A stretch of 64,000 nt of DNA from Corticium candelabrum. Taxonomy: Eukaryota; Porifera; Homoscleromorpha; Homosclerophorida; Plakinidae. The stretch is from contig NC_085091.1 of the NCBI RefSeq assembly GCF_963422355.1, positions 3,294,023 to 3,358,022 of the forward strand. Reading direction: 5' to 3'. Of this stretch, positions 20,571 to 62,400 are shown piece by piece (positions within the stretch are counted from its first letter, which is position 1; each line of letters opens with the position of its first letter). The position numbers and the translations under genes are program-made. The notes beneath the pieces are model-generated. The model did no database searches. It was not told where the DNA came from and saw only the letters and a list, made by a program, of their open reading frames with translations.

Positions 20571-22136
20571 AGTATACTCTGCTCTGTATTTGACACAGAG
20601 TCAAATGGTTGCACAACTGTTGATATTACTAATACTTTATTGTATGGTAATTAGATTAATTTGCTGTACTAAGTGTAAAGGGTAAATCTGCGCGCATGTG
20701 TGTGAGTTGTTCACCGCTAGCCAGCCGCGGCCGGCGTTATAGATTTTCTAAAGGTATGTAAGCGATAGCGATAGCGGCCTTTCCCTAGACGATGTACAAG
20801 TAGTTGGTGGAGGAGACCGACTGTTCAGGGCTTACCGCCAATCAGAAGAGAACAATCCGGCAGAACAACTAGCTACACAGTTCATCTCGGAAGTACACTG
20901 CATACTCTGAGGATTCAACATCCGGGAATTACGAAAGCGAAGTGAGACTGGTCACGAGTCTAGAGACGGAGAGCTCTATTACGAAAAGATTTCGAGAGGA
21001 TCGAGAGGAAAAGAAGGTACATACTGAAGCGTATACGTACATTTTTATGCGTATATGTACAGGACCAATTTTGGCCAGGTCGGACCGCTTTTGGCAAGTC
21101 AAATTTGTCTTGACGGACTCGTTTTGACAGAAACTTTTTGTCCACCGGAGAATTGTTGTAAATCCGCATTCATCAATCAACCACGACACGCCTACATCTG
21201 TAGACACGCCTACATCTGTCCTATCAAGGGTGTTACTGTAACCCTAGCGCATGCGCACTTTGGTTTATTTAGTCTTGAAAATGTGTTCTCGTATCAGCAG
21301 TTGATTGTTAACTAGAATATGAAGAAGAACTAAAGTGCTATAAAGCCTCAGCAGTTAATTAACTAGCTTACACTACACAGCGTTCATTTTTGATACATAG
21401 TGATTTGTTTCAGATTTGTGAGTATTCTGTGTATGAGGATATCATGTAACAAAATCGAAGTCTATGCAGTCAGGCAGAACAATGTGGTGGTTTCATACAC
21501 TAGAAAGTATTATCTAGTAGGTCGAGCTGCTGACGAGGTTGATAACAAAACCACAGTTTGAGATTATTGTTATAGATTTAAATCTATTTGCCTAGAGGAC
21601 TTCCTGACATATTGCTGTTTTTCTTTAAATTTTTGTAGTTGTATCACTACATTAGCTAATTATTTATGTATACAGTGGTAATACTCCAAATTTACAGTAT
21701 CAAAAATGGTGAATTGCTTTGATGCAAACTGCACTATTGGCGTACACTACAGTGAATAAGATATACTTTATTCAGGTGCCATTATTACAGAATCATTAAT
21801 GCATTTTTAGTTTTTACGTTATGAATACAGCCACATTACAAATCCGAGAACAGTTTGTGATAATGTACCTGCAACTTGCTTGTAGTGGTCACTAGCAATT
21901 GTATTTTGTAGTCTGTTGTGTCACGAACAGGTGACAGTCTAGTAGCAAGTAAGTAATTATAAGTGGATACATATCAACACATCTGTGCTTTTTTGCTGTG
22001 TAGAATCCTTGCATAAGCCATACTGGGATTTTTCATGCTTTGCTAGTGAATCTTGGTGCACGTGGTGCAGAGAGGGTAGTAATAGTGTGTGGTGTGGTGT
22101 GGTGGTGGTGGTGGTGGTGGTGGTGGTGGTGGTGGT

Positions 22137-22194
<58 letters not shown>

Positions 22195-22394
22195 GAGTAC
22201 ATTCAAATTCGATGGTCTAGCTATTTACTGTACACATGGTTTGCCCAGAGCAGCTAGAAGACGATCTCATGTTCTTGTTTGTAAATGTCCATGGGGTAGT
22301 TCCCAACAACAAAATGTCTTCCTGTATTTCCTGTGTATGTATTTCCTGGTAAATGTATTTCCTGTGTATGTATTTCCTGGTAAATGTATTTCCT
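20571..22394. other. Spacer between the two AGPAT units, no gene seen
   Basis: Holds short direct repeats (for example ACACGCCTACATCTGT twice near 21187-21217), a GGT/GT microsatellite and a small minisatellite. The open frames near 20929-21315 show no domain. Confidence 0.5.
22090..22193. repeat. (GGT)n followed by (GT)n
   Basis: A trinucleotide GGT run to about 22140, then a GT run. Confidence 0.95.
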
Positions 22395-22398
22395 GGTG
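22320..22398. repeat. TGTATTTCCTG minisatellite
   Basis: Five or so copies of TGTATTTCCTG separated by GTAAA or TGTA, arranged as a roughly 29-bp higher-order unit. Confidence 0.85.
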
Positions 22399-23344
22399 GA
22401 TTCATGACTAAAGCAATCCAATGATGTTTGCATAGAAAATGGAATTTGTTTGTTCGCTATTATTAGCACTTACTAAATATTGGTTATTTTCGTAATGCCC
22501 TTCAGCCTAGTGACAGGAATGGTAACAAACCTAGTTCCAGAAGTCTCCTACATGCACATCATTTGTCTCGTTGAAGTGTCCTGCATAGTAGATTTGAGAT
22601 GCAGGGAGGCATTTGAAGTACCCCTTCTAAAGTGCATGTACCACTTTATAGATTTCATTACATGCACTAATTTACCATATACTCATACGTCTATTGGACA
22701 AGTTGTAGAAGTCTTGTGTATCCATTCAATAGGGGGCAAACAAAGTGCATGCACTTGGTACTTTGTTTGTCTGTGCTCCATGGCCATGGCAATCATACAG
22801 TAGTGCTTTAATTATACGCACATCAAGGACATGGAATCTACTATTTCTGACAGTTGAGCTGCTAGGAATAGAATCAATCGAAAGGTCTGTTTCCACAATA
22901 ATATTTGCTGATGTTTCTGTCTTTCCATTTTGAGACAGTATTAGAAAGTGTGGTAGGACTCCCTATGTAGGGATGCTAATTATCTAAAATGGTGCCCCAT
23001 ACAAATGTATCCAAACACATCCAAACCAAATCTCTCAGCACTCATTCCAGAGATCTCAGAGCCACCTAGCGTTCGACTTCAAACGTTCGGAATGGTAGCC
23101 AGACTACCAGCGCTGACAGTAAGTGCCTCAGAAGCCATGTATTAGCATGTAAAAACCCGAGTTTATTATTTCACATTCACTTTTGTCAGCCAGGCTAGCG
23201 CCTCATTCGAAGCAGCTACGACGACGAGATCAAAAACACCAATGCACATGCATTACCATTATGGAACTTCTATAGATTGGAGCGAGACAAACAAACACCT
23301 CATCTACCTACATAACTAAAAAATAAATGAAACAGGAATAAAAT

Positions 23345-23604
23345 CATTTTGAGAAAATGATGGGTATGTAGGGATGGGTATGTACTTATTCATGGTCATC
23401 TCCTACATCACAATCTTTTTACCTAAATCGCTTGCAGCAGTTGCGTGCATCTCATCTTTACATTTACGCAGCAGTCATGTGTGACAGTACTCTGGCTGTG
23501 TATTTATGGATGTGATTGCGATGTACCAGTAGGTAGGTAGGAGATGAGCATGAATAAGTACATACCCACTCCTACATACCCATCTGCATCATTTTCTCAA
23601 AATG
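23345..23604. mobile_element. Foldback element, about 62-67-bp arms
   Basis: The left arm 23345-23406 (CATTTTGAGAAAATGATGGG...) mirrors the right arm 23538-23604 (...CATCATTTTCTCAAAATG) across a loop of about 130 bp. It sits inside the segment present only in unit B, so it inserted after the duplication or was lost from unit A. Confidence 0.85.
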
Positions 23605-24460
23605 TTTTAATACTTGTACAAGTATAGGAACTTATATGCTCAGAAAGCCCTTTTTTATGCAACCAGATATAGAAAGAAAACTTTCAATTTGATTGGGAGA
23701 AGGAAATGAAGTCGTTAGAGCATCTATCACCAACAAAACCACTATGGCTTACCAAATCAGTTTGTACTTGAGACATTTTATAGAAATTAATCATGAGCAG
23801 GTGCCATAAATTACCCTATTACACCACAGCATGACTATCCAAGTAAAACTTCTTTACATCGTACAACTCAAGCTATACAGTAATGTTGTATCACTAAATA
23901 ATAAAACTTGTTTGGACTCTACTCAGTGACTAAGTCGAGTCCTTACACAAAGAGTCTATCAGCTGTGAATCTCATCTTTATTACCCCAATATGTTGAATT
24001 TATACAATTTTGGCCGCCATAGTCTTGGAAATCTTGTTTTTGTTTGGCCACGTGAATTCTATTACTGCAACATGTGATGAAAGTGCTTATGCCTATCTTT
24101 TCAGTCTTTGTATTATTCTATTCTATTGGCTTCATAGTTGGTGAATCTTTGAGCGTCTGTACAGTCTCCAGTAGCTGTACTGGTCAATTGATATTTACCT
24201 ACATAGTACTGTGTCTTGGCTACTCAATCCAATAATTTTTATTACACAATGGTGACATTTATCAGTGTGCATACAGTGCACATTTATGACATCATCATCA
24301 TCATCATCATAACTCAAATTTGGGAAAATATTTACCCAAAACTTGTGCTCTGGCATGCAATATCATGGAACTTTTGTGGGTATTGATCAAATAAAGCTTT
24401 GATTTTGTTAATCAATCACTTGCTGTCCACGTCTGAGAAACGTCTCTGCATCATCAGTAG

Positions 24461-26194
24461 TCACTGTCCTTTCTTTCTCACTTCTGCAACTCTAGGCACC
24501 TCGCTCACCGTCATCAAGAGACGCATACCAAGCTGAGCTAGGAATTTGGATCAAAAGACAACTACCATATCAGTATATTAGCAAAAAATTAGAAATATTT
24601 CAACAACCTGCAAGTATAATTATCGCTAGTATTGCCAATGTCCAGTATGCTCCAGCAATCACAACAGTATACACATAAAATGCAAAAGGAACCACCAGCA
24701 GTACAATCCATACAGTCATGACGACAGTCGACATAAATCGAGGGGGAAAGTCAACAATACTAGCTGGAAACCGTCCATGATTGTGATGATAGTCAACAAG
24801 GTCATCCTAATGAAGAACTTATTCTACACCAATCCAATGTAATTAAAATTATAATTTAATTAAATGATACCTTTTCCTTGTATAGATTAATCAGCCATGA
24901 ACTTAATTCCTCTTCGGACTCCACAGGTACCTCGCTGATTGGAATCATCCTACATAAGTGCATACATTATAGATTAGACCACGAGTTCATATGATTCTCA
25001 CCTCATGTTAACATCAGCATACACTTTTTCTCCCCGAATGAAGTTTGATATCGAAGGAACACCACGTGGGTATGTCACTGTGGCATCACACACAGCAGTA
25101 ACTAAAACGAATGAAACAGCTCACTCCATACATTCATCAAGGTAGTCTTGCTGGTCAGAAAGAAACACAACTGACCATAATAATGTGTGAAAGCATTTGG
25201 GACATACTAAGGACTTAATCACTATGTCTTGTCATCTGTTTGACTCAGTTTTCACATTTGTATTTCTTGTTTTGACAATGAGAGATATCAGAAGCAAAGC
25301 ATGTCTTTATTCAATAATACAGCAGGCGTAAAGGCCCTAATTTGGTACAACACTGCACACAAATATGATTACAATTTTATGTGCACACGCGCATGCACAC
25401 ACATGCATATGCACAGCTCATGCATGTCTGACATCTCCAAAATGGGCAATAAATGAATTACCTTACCATGATTTTTGATTTCTTTCATAATCAAGTTGAA
25501 TCCCTTTGTTCGAGGCATCAGGTGATATTTCAATTTGGGCAATCCCATTTTGCTTGCATATTCTAAGCTTTTCTGATGCTTCTCCTCGGTGAACCGAGTA
25601 CCTTCGGCAAACAAAATAACCTACAAATGATGAGATATTTATCAAACCAAACCACTTAAATAAAAGTGCAGACAATAGCCTGACCATCCAAGGAAAGTCA
25701 TATGATACCCATTGTTTAGTGGCAGCTTGTAAACAGTGCTTGTCCTGTGCAAAGCTTCTTTTCAAAAACACATAATCAGAGAACCAGAAGCTCCAGCCAA
25801 GTGTAGGCAGATATTTGACAAAGCTTTTCATCACAGATTTTACTGCCTAATAGAGAATACATGTTGAATACAAAGAGTACAAAACCAGTTGTCAAATGTA
25901 ACCACCACTACAAACGTAGATACTTACAACATACTAACTTAATCAATAGTTACATCTATGGTGTGCATCCACAGTGTTGATTGAAGTGCTACATGAAATT
26001 TGGATAGTACGTACATGCTCTACTGTATAGCAAAGGGTATCTGGTGCTGGTTAGTTGTTTTACACACTTCTGTGAGTACCAGATAGGCTCAACTTGAGGT
26101 AGCTTCCTTCCCAGTGTTTACCCACAGCCATTTTGAATATTGTGTATCTTAATTGTGGGCGTGAAAAGTACTGATAACTTAAGTGAAGGCAAGG

Positions 26195-26277
<83 letters not shown>

Positions 26278-26278
26278 A

Positions 26279-26342
<64 letters not shown>

Positions 26343-26381
26343 GTGCGCACACACACACACACACACACACACACCGTGCGT

Positions 26382-26431
<50 letters not shown>

Positions 26432-27023
26432 ACACACACAACAGCAACAGTAAATTACCTTGGTTTAAACAATTAGTAATTCAAGCAATTAATTAATTAA
26501 TCTATTATCAATATGCATGCAGTACATCACTGAGCTGCATGTGCCTTGCTGCATGGACATATATACTTGCCTATTTGTGATCGAGCCCCATGCAATTAAA
26601 CTTCAGTTAGGACAACTGCTATGTGAACTCATAAATCAGAGTTTACCTGCAATGTTTTGATGCGGTCACAAACACAATATCCTACCATCCAGTCAAGGTC
26701 TCCTCGGTGATTTATTACTGTGAACGTGTTTGCCTGTCTGATGTTCTCAATATCTTCCGCAACGCCAAAAATCCTGAGCTCCAGATTACACCAATTATTA
26801 AGAGTCCACGGGATTACTGAAAGCACAAGCAAGTGGTCTGCAAGAATCGCGTCTCTATTAACATGCATATGCGCTCACTACTCCAATGCAGATAGCAAAG
26901 ATAGGCGTTCACTCTGCGAAAGAAGGAGACAGAAAACGGTCGGATGATCACAAACGCAAGAAACTCTAGGAGATTAGCAGTAAGACTGGCTGCGAGAAAA
27001 GTTAGAGAGATGATGATCCACAT
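24461..27023 (-). CDS. AGPAT3/4-like lysophosphatidic acid acyltransferase, copy B (8 exons)
   Basis: Exons: 27023-26879, 26837-26647, 25846-25685, 25620-25467, 25101-25002, 24949-24871, 24806-24608 and 24537-24461. The eight lengths equal those of copy A and join in frame to 368 residues. Seen: start MWIIISLTFLAASLTANLLE (membrane segment), motif I NHRGDLD (91-97), FAEGTRF, KYHLMPRTKGF, a double hydrophobic segment in exon 7 and a basic tail ending KKGQ. Known function of the family: acyl-CoA-dependent conversion of lysophosphatidate to phosphatidate in ER membranes. Intron 1 is only 41 nt. An upstream in-frame ATG at 27044 is not conserved in copy A and was not used. Intron 2 is 0.8 kb against 5.6 kb in copy A. 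Both copies look functional, so recent duplication with both genes kept is the simplest reading. Confidence 0.94.
26196..26440. repeat. Compound (CA)n with GCGTGCGC interruptions, AGPAT copy B intron 2
   Basis: Four long CA blocks separated by three CG-containing interruptions (near 26276, 26340 and 26374). Confidence 0.95.
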
Positions 27024-27135
27024 GGTGTGACACGATACCTCCACATCTGCTAATCAGCTGATGGTAAGACAACAGACATACGGGATCTAGGGGAGATGCT
27101 TGCTTTCTTAGTATTTCCTGGCAGTAAAATTTCTG

Positions 27136-28236
27136 ATTGTATAGATATGTTGCTCTGTAAGTGATAAGACTACAGTGTTGCTTGTGGGATATGACAATGG
27201 GACACACGCTACATTTTTGTGTCTCATTGATGTCAATGCATCCGTCCGCATGTGTCCAGCACAAGTTGCAACAGTTGTCGCCACGTGCAGCGGAGGGACA
27301 TATTGCCAATGAAGAGCTACCGCTATATGATGAAGAAGAGCTGCGGGCACAGAGCCATTAGACACTGTGTTTGCTTGGGTAATTACCGGTACTTGTGTTT
27401 CTTTCGTTCTCTCTTTATTTCTCTCTTTTTCTTTTCTCTCTTTGTTTCTTGTTTCTCCTCTTTGTTTCTTGTTTCTCCTCTTTCTCTCTCTCTACTAATA
27501 TTTCTTCTCTTGTTCATTTTTCACCGGAAATGGCTCAACAAAAGTACATACCACATGTACCGACTGACTCGACGGAAATACCGACTCCATAGCCGAGTTC
27601 GATTGGGCGTGCTTTTCCAACGAGTAGCAGAGTCTAGTTGGGAGGGGCGTGCATACAATAATCATAAATGCCCCCGCGCACTAACGCGGACAAGCGCGTG
27701 TAATTTTGAAATTAACACAACCTAATCGTCTCAAATTTGATCCACGACTTCGCCGATCGCTAGTCTATTGAGCCATGCAAATTCTAACATAGAGTCTTTC
27801 CTATTCAACATTAATTCTTGCCGCAAGTCTAGAATGCGAGGTCTCAGGTTTTTCCCCTATTACTTCACAGTTCGTTGCACAAACGTCTCAACGTTCAGCT
27901 AGTAAGATGATTTAAAAAGTTGCAAACCCGTTTCTCCGATTTCGCCTTCCTTCTCTCATGAGCAAAGCAAAAAGGTCTACAAGGGGGCGTGGTCATCGCC
28001 CTATAATTCACATATTTTAGTGTAACGGTCAGACTAACATGCACTGCTAGGGGAATTTTCAGCCCGAAAACTTCAACTCTGTAAACCAAAATTTCCATTT
28101 TCCTTTCCATTGCTTAGATAGAAAGACTCACCTGCATGAAAACTCACATAAACAGAAGACACCTGGTACACAATCAGCATATTTCATTCACAATCACAAG
28201 CTACAAACTTCATTCATGCACTAAATATTTATGTAA
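27136..28236. other. Intergenic, no gene seen
   Basis: Contains a pyrimidine-rich TTTCTC/TTTCTT tract at about 27395-27500. I see no supported coding region. Confidence 0.5.
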
Positions 28237-29704
28237 CTACTTGTTCTTCAATACTCTTCTGTGGGACTTGTACACTTTTACGGCCTCTTCCACATTATGC
28301 CCAGTCACTTGTCCATCTTTGTAAGCTTGTGAATAGTCTCTAGCCTTTCTAATTTTCTTCTGATAAGTCCAACATTAACAGTTTCCAAAGCAGAAATCAT
28401 AGAAGTTTGCAAACCGGTAATTACAGTAAGCCCTTGTTGCATGCCCCCAGACTCTCTCAATGGGATTTAACTCACAGTGATATTTCGGTAAAAATAGACA
28501 ATGATGACCTAATGACATGAGATAAGACTCGACAACTGACTTCTCATTTAAAAAATCTTCATGTTTTGACAACACAGAAACCATATCTTCCCATTTCAGA
28601 TTTTGTACATGAACTTCCCTCTCAACTACCACCTGACAAAGTCCTTTTGGTTCCTCAGCATCATCAACAAGCTTTTGAAGTCTTCCATTGTACAACGTAT
28701 CTCTCATTTTTGGTTGTGCTCCACCTGGCCCAACATTCATCCGTCTGGCAATTAAAGCATTCTTTGCCTTTGCCTTGTGGTTAGAACTCTGATAAAAAAT
28801 CCACAGAAGAGTAGCTATCTTTAGGATATTTGAACTCTGCTATCATTGCTGCCTGTTTGACCTGACCAATAAATTTAGCATGTGTCCAACAATACCCATC
28901 TCTGTTTTCCCCATATTCAATTATTTTCCTAGCTTCTTGCCTAATTGTTGGACATGCCACCTTAGCTAATTCAAAATCTTCAGGTGAGAGCCTAAATACT
29001 CCTCTAAATCACTCACCATCCTCCCTGACCATCTAGATTTTGGTTTGATAGCAACCTGATCAGGTTGGCTCCACACAAATCGCTGATCCTCATTCGACAG
29101 AAAGCTGGACTCATCGTGAAAAATGGTAACTAACATTTTGGTGGCCGATGAGTTGCCAGTTGCAACTGGTTCACAGTTCAACACCAGCTTGAACATCATT
29201 TGGTAGGGGAGGAGCGGTGAGTAGAGTTCATAGCCGTCTTTTAGCCCACTTCATAGCCTTCCTCTTGCACTCATCGTCATACCTTACACTGATTCTTGAA
29301 TGTCTACCTCGTGCATCTTCTGAAAAGTCACCTGCATTTTCCACAAAATCCATCCGCCACCGTCGAATTGTCTTCTCATCTCGTGACACCACTCTGGCAA
29401 CAGCTTCTGAGAACTGCTTTACGTTTGCTGACGTCTCCCTACGATGGAACTGAAAGAGAAGTAGCGACATGTACACCATCTTGAGATCGTCAGCTTCCAA
29501 ATCGCTCATCCACTCACTGATTCTTTGCCAGCTGTCTTCTTCCGTAGAGAAGACCGAACCTTCTGGCTGTTCTCTAGACAAGGAAGCGCTGCCGTCGTCG
29601 TCTTCGTGCGTAGATCTTAGCACCTCTTCGGGGCCGCCTTCTTCTGGTGACATATCTACAACCAATTTGTGTCTTCTTGCGCTCGCCGCTTTCTCTCCCT
29701 GCAA
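28237..29704 (-). pseudogene. Dead DDE transposase (Tc1/mariner-IS630-like superfamily)
   Basis: Read on the minus strand, the pieces are: an N-terminal region with a helix-turn-helix-like KTIRRWRMDF (about 29345); FHDESSFLSNEDQRFVW with the first catalytic Asp (about 29090-29140); EYGENRDGYW; a block around FYQSSNHKA (about 28770-28800); FLPKYHCELNPIERVWG with the catalytic Glu (about 28430-28490); and a tail ending YKSHRRVL. Relatives of this family have FDHSS where this copy reads FYQSS, so the second catalytic Asp appears lost. Frameshifts near 28805 and 28390 and an apparent internal deletion near 29200-29228 also break it. It resembles DDE transposase-derived proteins common in fungi and animals. 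The terminal repeats were not located. Confidence 0.78.
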
Positions 29705-30102
29705 AGAACATTTCCTATAATAGCCGCGTCCCCAGACTCACGTGAGCCTGGCAGTGCCCGGTTCCCGCAGGAAACCCTCAAATAGAGACTGTACAGCTGA
29801 AATGTATAAATAATAGTACAGCCTCTCATAAATGAGTGAATTCATAACAGAGAACGTAATAATCTAATAAATGTTGATGACTCTTCTAGTGGCATAGAAC
29901 AAAACAAGGAGCAGACAGGACCCGTTAGTCACCGATTTTGACAGCACCTCACTGCGAGTTGTCTGTCCTTCCTCTTCATTTTTTGATCAATTACTGCATT
30001 AGCTCTTTTAGCATTTATGATTGACAACTTTTCAATAACAATTCAAGTCAATAGTAGAAATAAAAACAACAACTATATTTCACTAGTTACAAGAAAGGAA
30101 TT
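29705..30102. other. Spacer between transposase relic and POLE stop
   Basis: No gene seen. It includes the presumed 3' UTR of POLE; no clear minus-strand AATAAA was found close to the stop. Confidence 0.4.
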
Positions 30103-58594
<28,492 letters not shown>

Positions 58595-59403
58595 TGAAAC
58601 GAAATGAGCTTACGCGTAGTTCGCGCGTCGGTTCGTAAAACGGCGCGAACTACGACTCATGCGCAGTTTAGAAAGGACCCGTATGTTAAACAAGAGTAGT
58701 TCATCATTTTCAGAGTACTAAAACGTTAACATTATGTCAAATTTTTATACTATAATAATTACTGTAATTGACAAAAAATTAAATATATGTTTTCTATACT
58801 TTAATTATTAAAAATTTTTGACAAATTTTGTTTATTTCTAAATAAAATAAATTAAAGTATTACAAATATATTTGTAAAATTTTACGTAATTTTTAGCCAA
58901 ATTTACTATATATTTTAATTACCAAAAATTAAATACTGGCACATGTTTCTATATTAATTATTAAATGGTATTGATCGTTTTGCTTTCTGTTTCTAAAGCA
59001 ATTTTTGTTCATTAAAAAATCATGACACTCTTATACCATTCCAATTTATTTATTTTCATTAATTAATAAGCAAACATTAATTGCTTATAATATAATTATT
59101 AGAAGGCCATTGATTAGTTTGCATTCTATTAATTAAACATGTGCATTAGTTAATGAGATGCTAAACTGCGCGTGTTGTGTCCGTTTGCAGAGTCACCGAA
59201 AAATATAGTTTCTTGTAAGTAAACCGATTTCTTGCTTTAGAGACATACACGAGTGAGGGGATTCATGGTACCAGCACTCACTGTTTAGTAGTATTTTTAT
59301 CACAGTTAATCGTCGCGGGAAAGTCGCACTATCTATTTAAATTAGTCACGTGAATGGGCGTGGTAGCCTGAGACCTGTTCGTTCCATTTTTAATATCTCG
59401 GCA
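58595..59403. promoter_or_regulatory. Divergent promoter region between POLE and the LTD-repeat gene
   Basis: The start codons of the two head-to-head genes are 809 bp apart. The POLE-proximal end (58595-58680) is CpG-rich (CGCGCG, GGCGCG, CGCGTAG). The middle, about 58690-59130, is very AT-rich. No gene lies between. Promoter function is inferred from position only. Confidence 0.55.
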
Positions 59404-62400
59404 ATGGCATCAACACATTGCGTTTTACTGTCTCTCACGTTACATCTCATCGCATTGGTAATGCCTCAGGCTGCTGTCGTCGTCATCAACGAGGTGAACA
59501 CGCACGACCTCGGAACGGACCGAACAGGATTCATCGAGCTGCGAGACACTGGCGGGAAATCAACGTCACTAGATGGATACGTTATCGTGTTTTTCAACGG
59601 AAAGACCGACCGAGCGTACCTAACGGTCAACCTGAAGGGCACCAGAACGCGTTCCGACGGTCTGTTCTTGCTGGACGACACCACCTACAGTCCCAATTTT
59701 AGATTGGCCGACAGGTTACAGAGTGGAGTACATGCGATGGCACTGTATAGAGCATCTGCATCGCGTTTTCCTTTTGGAGCTCTTCCTACGCAGTCTGGTT
59801 TGGTCGACGCGGTCGTGTACGGTAGCTGCGACTACACGTGCACTGACAACGGCTTGATACAAGCGTTTGTTTACGGACAAAAACAGTTGAAAATCGACGC
59901 TCCGTGTCGACTACAGAACGTGTCGCTGAGCCGCTGCGGCAACGACCAACAGATGAATCAGTCAGCGTTTGTGCCAGCGAGTGCGACACCGGGAACGCCC
60001 AACGACTGCAGTTCAACGTTGACGCCCACGACCGGGGCACCGCCGACGTCGGTACCAGCCACAACAAGAAAGAACATAACGACTTCGTGTCGACCAGTAA
60101 AAATCGCTGATTATCTGGTGATCAACGAAGTAAACGCTGATAGCCCTGGTTCTACAGACACCGGAGAGTTTATTGAGTTGTCAGACGGCGGTCTGGGTAA
60201 CCGAGCACTGGATGGTTATGTCGTTGTGCTGTACGCGGGATCAAGATCTGCGGAAGTAACAAAGGCAATTAGCTTGAATAATCACGTGACGAGGTCAAAC
60301 GGTCTATTTATAATAGGCGGAAGACACGTCCATTCTGACATTAAGATGGACGACGATTTCTTATCTGACACGGCAGCGGCTGTAGCAATACACAGAGGCA
60401 GGGTTACGGACTTCCCCCGAGGTAAAGATGTCTCTGCAAAGGACCTTGTTGATGCTGTTGTTTATACAAAGTATCATGGACTAGCAATCGTTATTATAAA
60501 CGCGCTTCTTCCCGGACAGGAGCGAATACGAGAACTAGAGACGCATCACCCCGCAGATGAAACAATTAATCGATGTTACTGTCAACCGCGTCTTCTCTCA
60601 TCTTTCCATCTAGAGCCACAGACTCCCGGCCAACCAAACGACTGCAAGGGGTACGTATCCCCACCGGCTTTTCCCATTTATATCAATGAGCTCAACGCGG
60701 ACACTCCGGGTACCGACGCTCATGAATTCGTCGAGTTGTACGACGGAGGTGTAGGATTTAGTTGTCTCGACGACTTGGCGTTGGTATTTTTCAGCGCAGG
60801 ATCGAAGGGAACAGACGACAAGGCGTACAGAGTGATCAACTTGTCGGGATACCAAACAAATCGAAACGGCTACTTCGTCGTTGCACAAGCCGCCGTCAAT
60901 GTCTCGGGTTCGTCATCCGCTGATGTAATCTTTAGCAAAAGCTTTATTCAAAACGGTGCAGACGCTGTAGCGCTGTACAATGTTTCCAACGGTACTCACT
61001 CTGTTGGAAGTGCTGCAAAGCGGGAGGGACTGACGGACGCGGTCGTCTACAGCAACACGAGATCGCCGACTGCTTCTAGACTCCTCGATGTGCTAATGCC
61101 GGAACAGCAGCAGATTTACGAAAATTCCAGATTCAATGCGGAGGATGAGTCAATAAGTAGGTGCACCCGCTGTAAGTCGTCGTTCAGTCAAGCGTTCACT
61201 CTTAGCGAAATTTCGCCGGGTGGACCAAACGACTGTGTTGGATTCTCTTTAAGAAATTATCCCAAACAAAACGTCGTCATCAATGAGCTGAATGCTGATA
61301 ACCCTAAATTCGACAACAAGGAGTTCATCGAGCTGTATGATGGAGGACGGGGTGAAACGTGTCTCTACAACATGACTCTCGTATTGTACAACGGCGGGCC
61401 GCCGGGAAAGAGCTGGGCGTTCGCTTACTACGTGAAAGATCTCTCTCAATACGGTACTGACGAGAACGGTTTCCTCCTTGTCGGTTCAGCGAATCTCAAG
61501 CCTGACATTGTACTCTCGTTATATAGTTTACAGAATGGAGCAGACGCGGTCGTTTTGTACAGAGGATCAGCCGCAGACCATCCGATGAAGAGTAAACCTA
61601 CATCTAGTGGTCTCGTTGACGCGGTGGTTTACAGCAACAGTAGTACAAGTGCAGTCACTCTGCTAGCTCTGCTGACTCCCGGACAAGTACAAGTAAAAGA
61701 GGACGCAACATTCAGAGTAGGAGACGAAACCATAAGTCGATGTCTCAGCAACAAGACACGGGATTTGTCGGCATTCTCGCTAACCGTTCCCACGCCTAGG
61801 AAACCCAACAACTGCTCGAGTGTCATCGGAAACCCTGGAAGCACGCAAACAACAAGCACAACGACATCTCAGGCAACTTCACTAAGTTCAACAACTCAGA
61901 TTACGACGACGGTACCTGCTACTACAACTAGCTCTACAAACGCTCAGTCTTCGACGTCCTCAACTCTATCGCCGTCTATGACCGCGCAATTGCGAACTAA
62001 TACACCCCGTCCGCTCCCGGGCGTCTTTATTAACGAAATAAGCGCAGACCAGCCCGGACTCGACGCTTACGAGTTTGTCGAGCTGTACGACAACGGAGCG
62101 GCGTATACTCGACTCGACGGACTTCTCCTCGTGTTCTTTAACGGCAACGGAGACTCGTCTTACCTTACCGTCGATCTCAACGGCAAAACGACAAACAACC
62201 GCGGCTATTTCGTTGTTGGTTCGCAAGCCGTTCTCGGCGACCTTACTGCTCCGTCGGCAGTGAGTATTCAAATCGACGGAGGAAAGTATGGGTTTATACA
62301 GAACGGAGCGGATGCGGTGGCTCTCTATCGTGCACCGGCGTCCAAATTTCCTAACGGGACGTCGGTGACCAAGACGGGTCTAGTAGATGCCGTCGTTTAC

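Larger units (their letters stand above)
22395..27135. repeat. Segmental tandem duplication, unit B
   Basis: Partner of unit A (11600-20570). It contains its own extra segment of about 0.68 kb (22965-23640) in the 3' flank that unit A lacks; this segment includes a foldback element. Confidence 0.88.

Noticed and set aside
26196..26440. Regularly interrupted repeat blocks as a possible CRISPR array
   Set aside because: The units are CA microsatellite blocks with CG interruptions; no spacers, and the context is an animal intron.
27024..27044. Upstream in-frame ATG of AGPAT copy B
   Set aside because: Not conserved in copy A, where the corresponding ATG is out of frame; MWI is the shared start.
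59350..59403. Upstream in-frame ATG of the LTD-repeat gene
   Set aside because: Poor context, and it would place 18 polar residues before the signal peptide.
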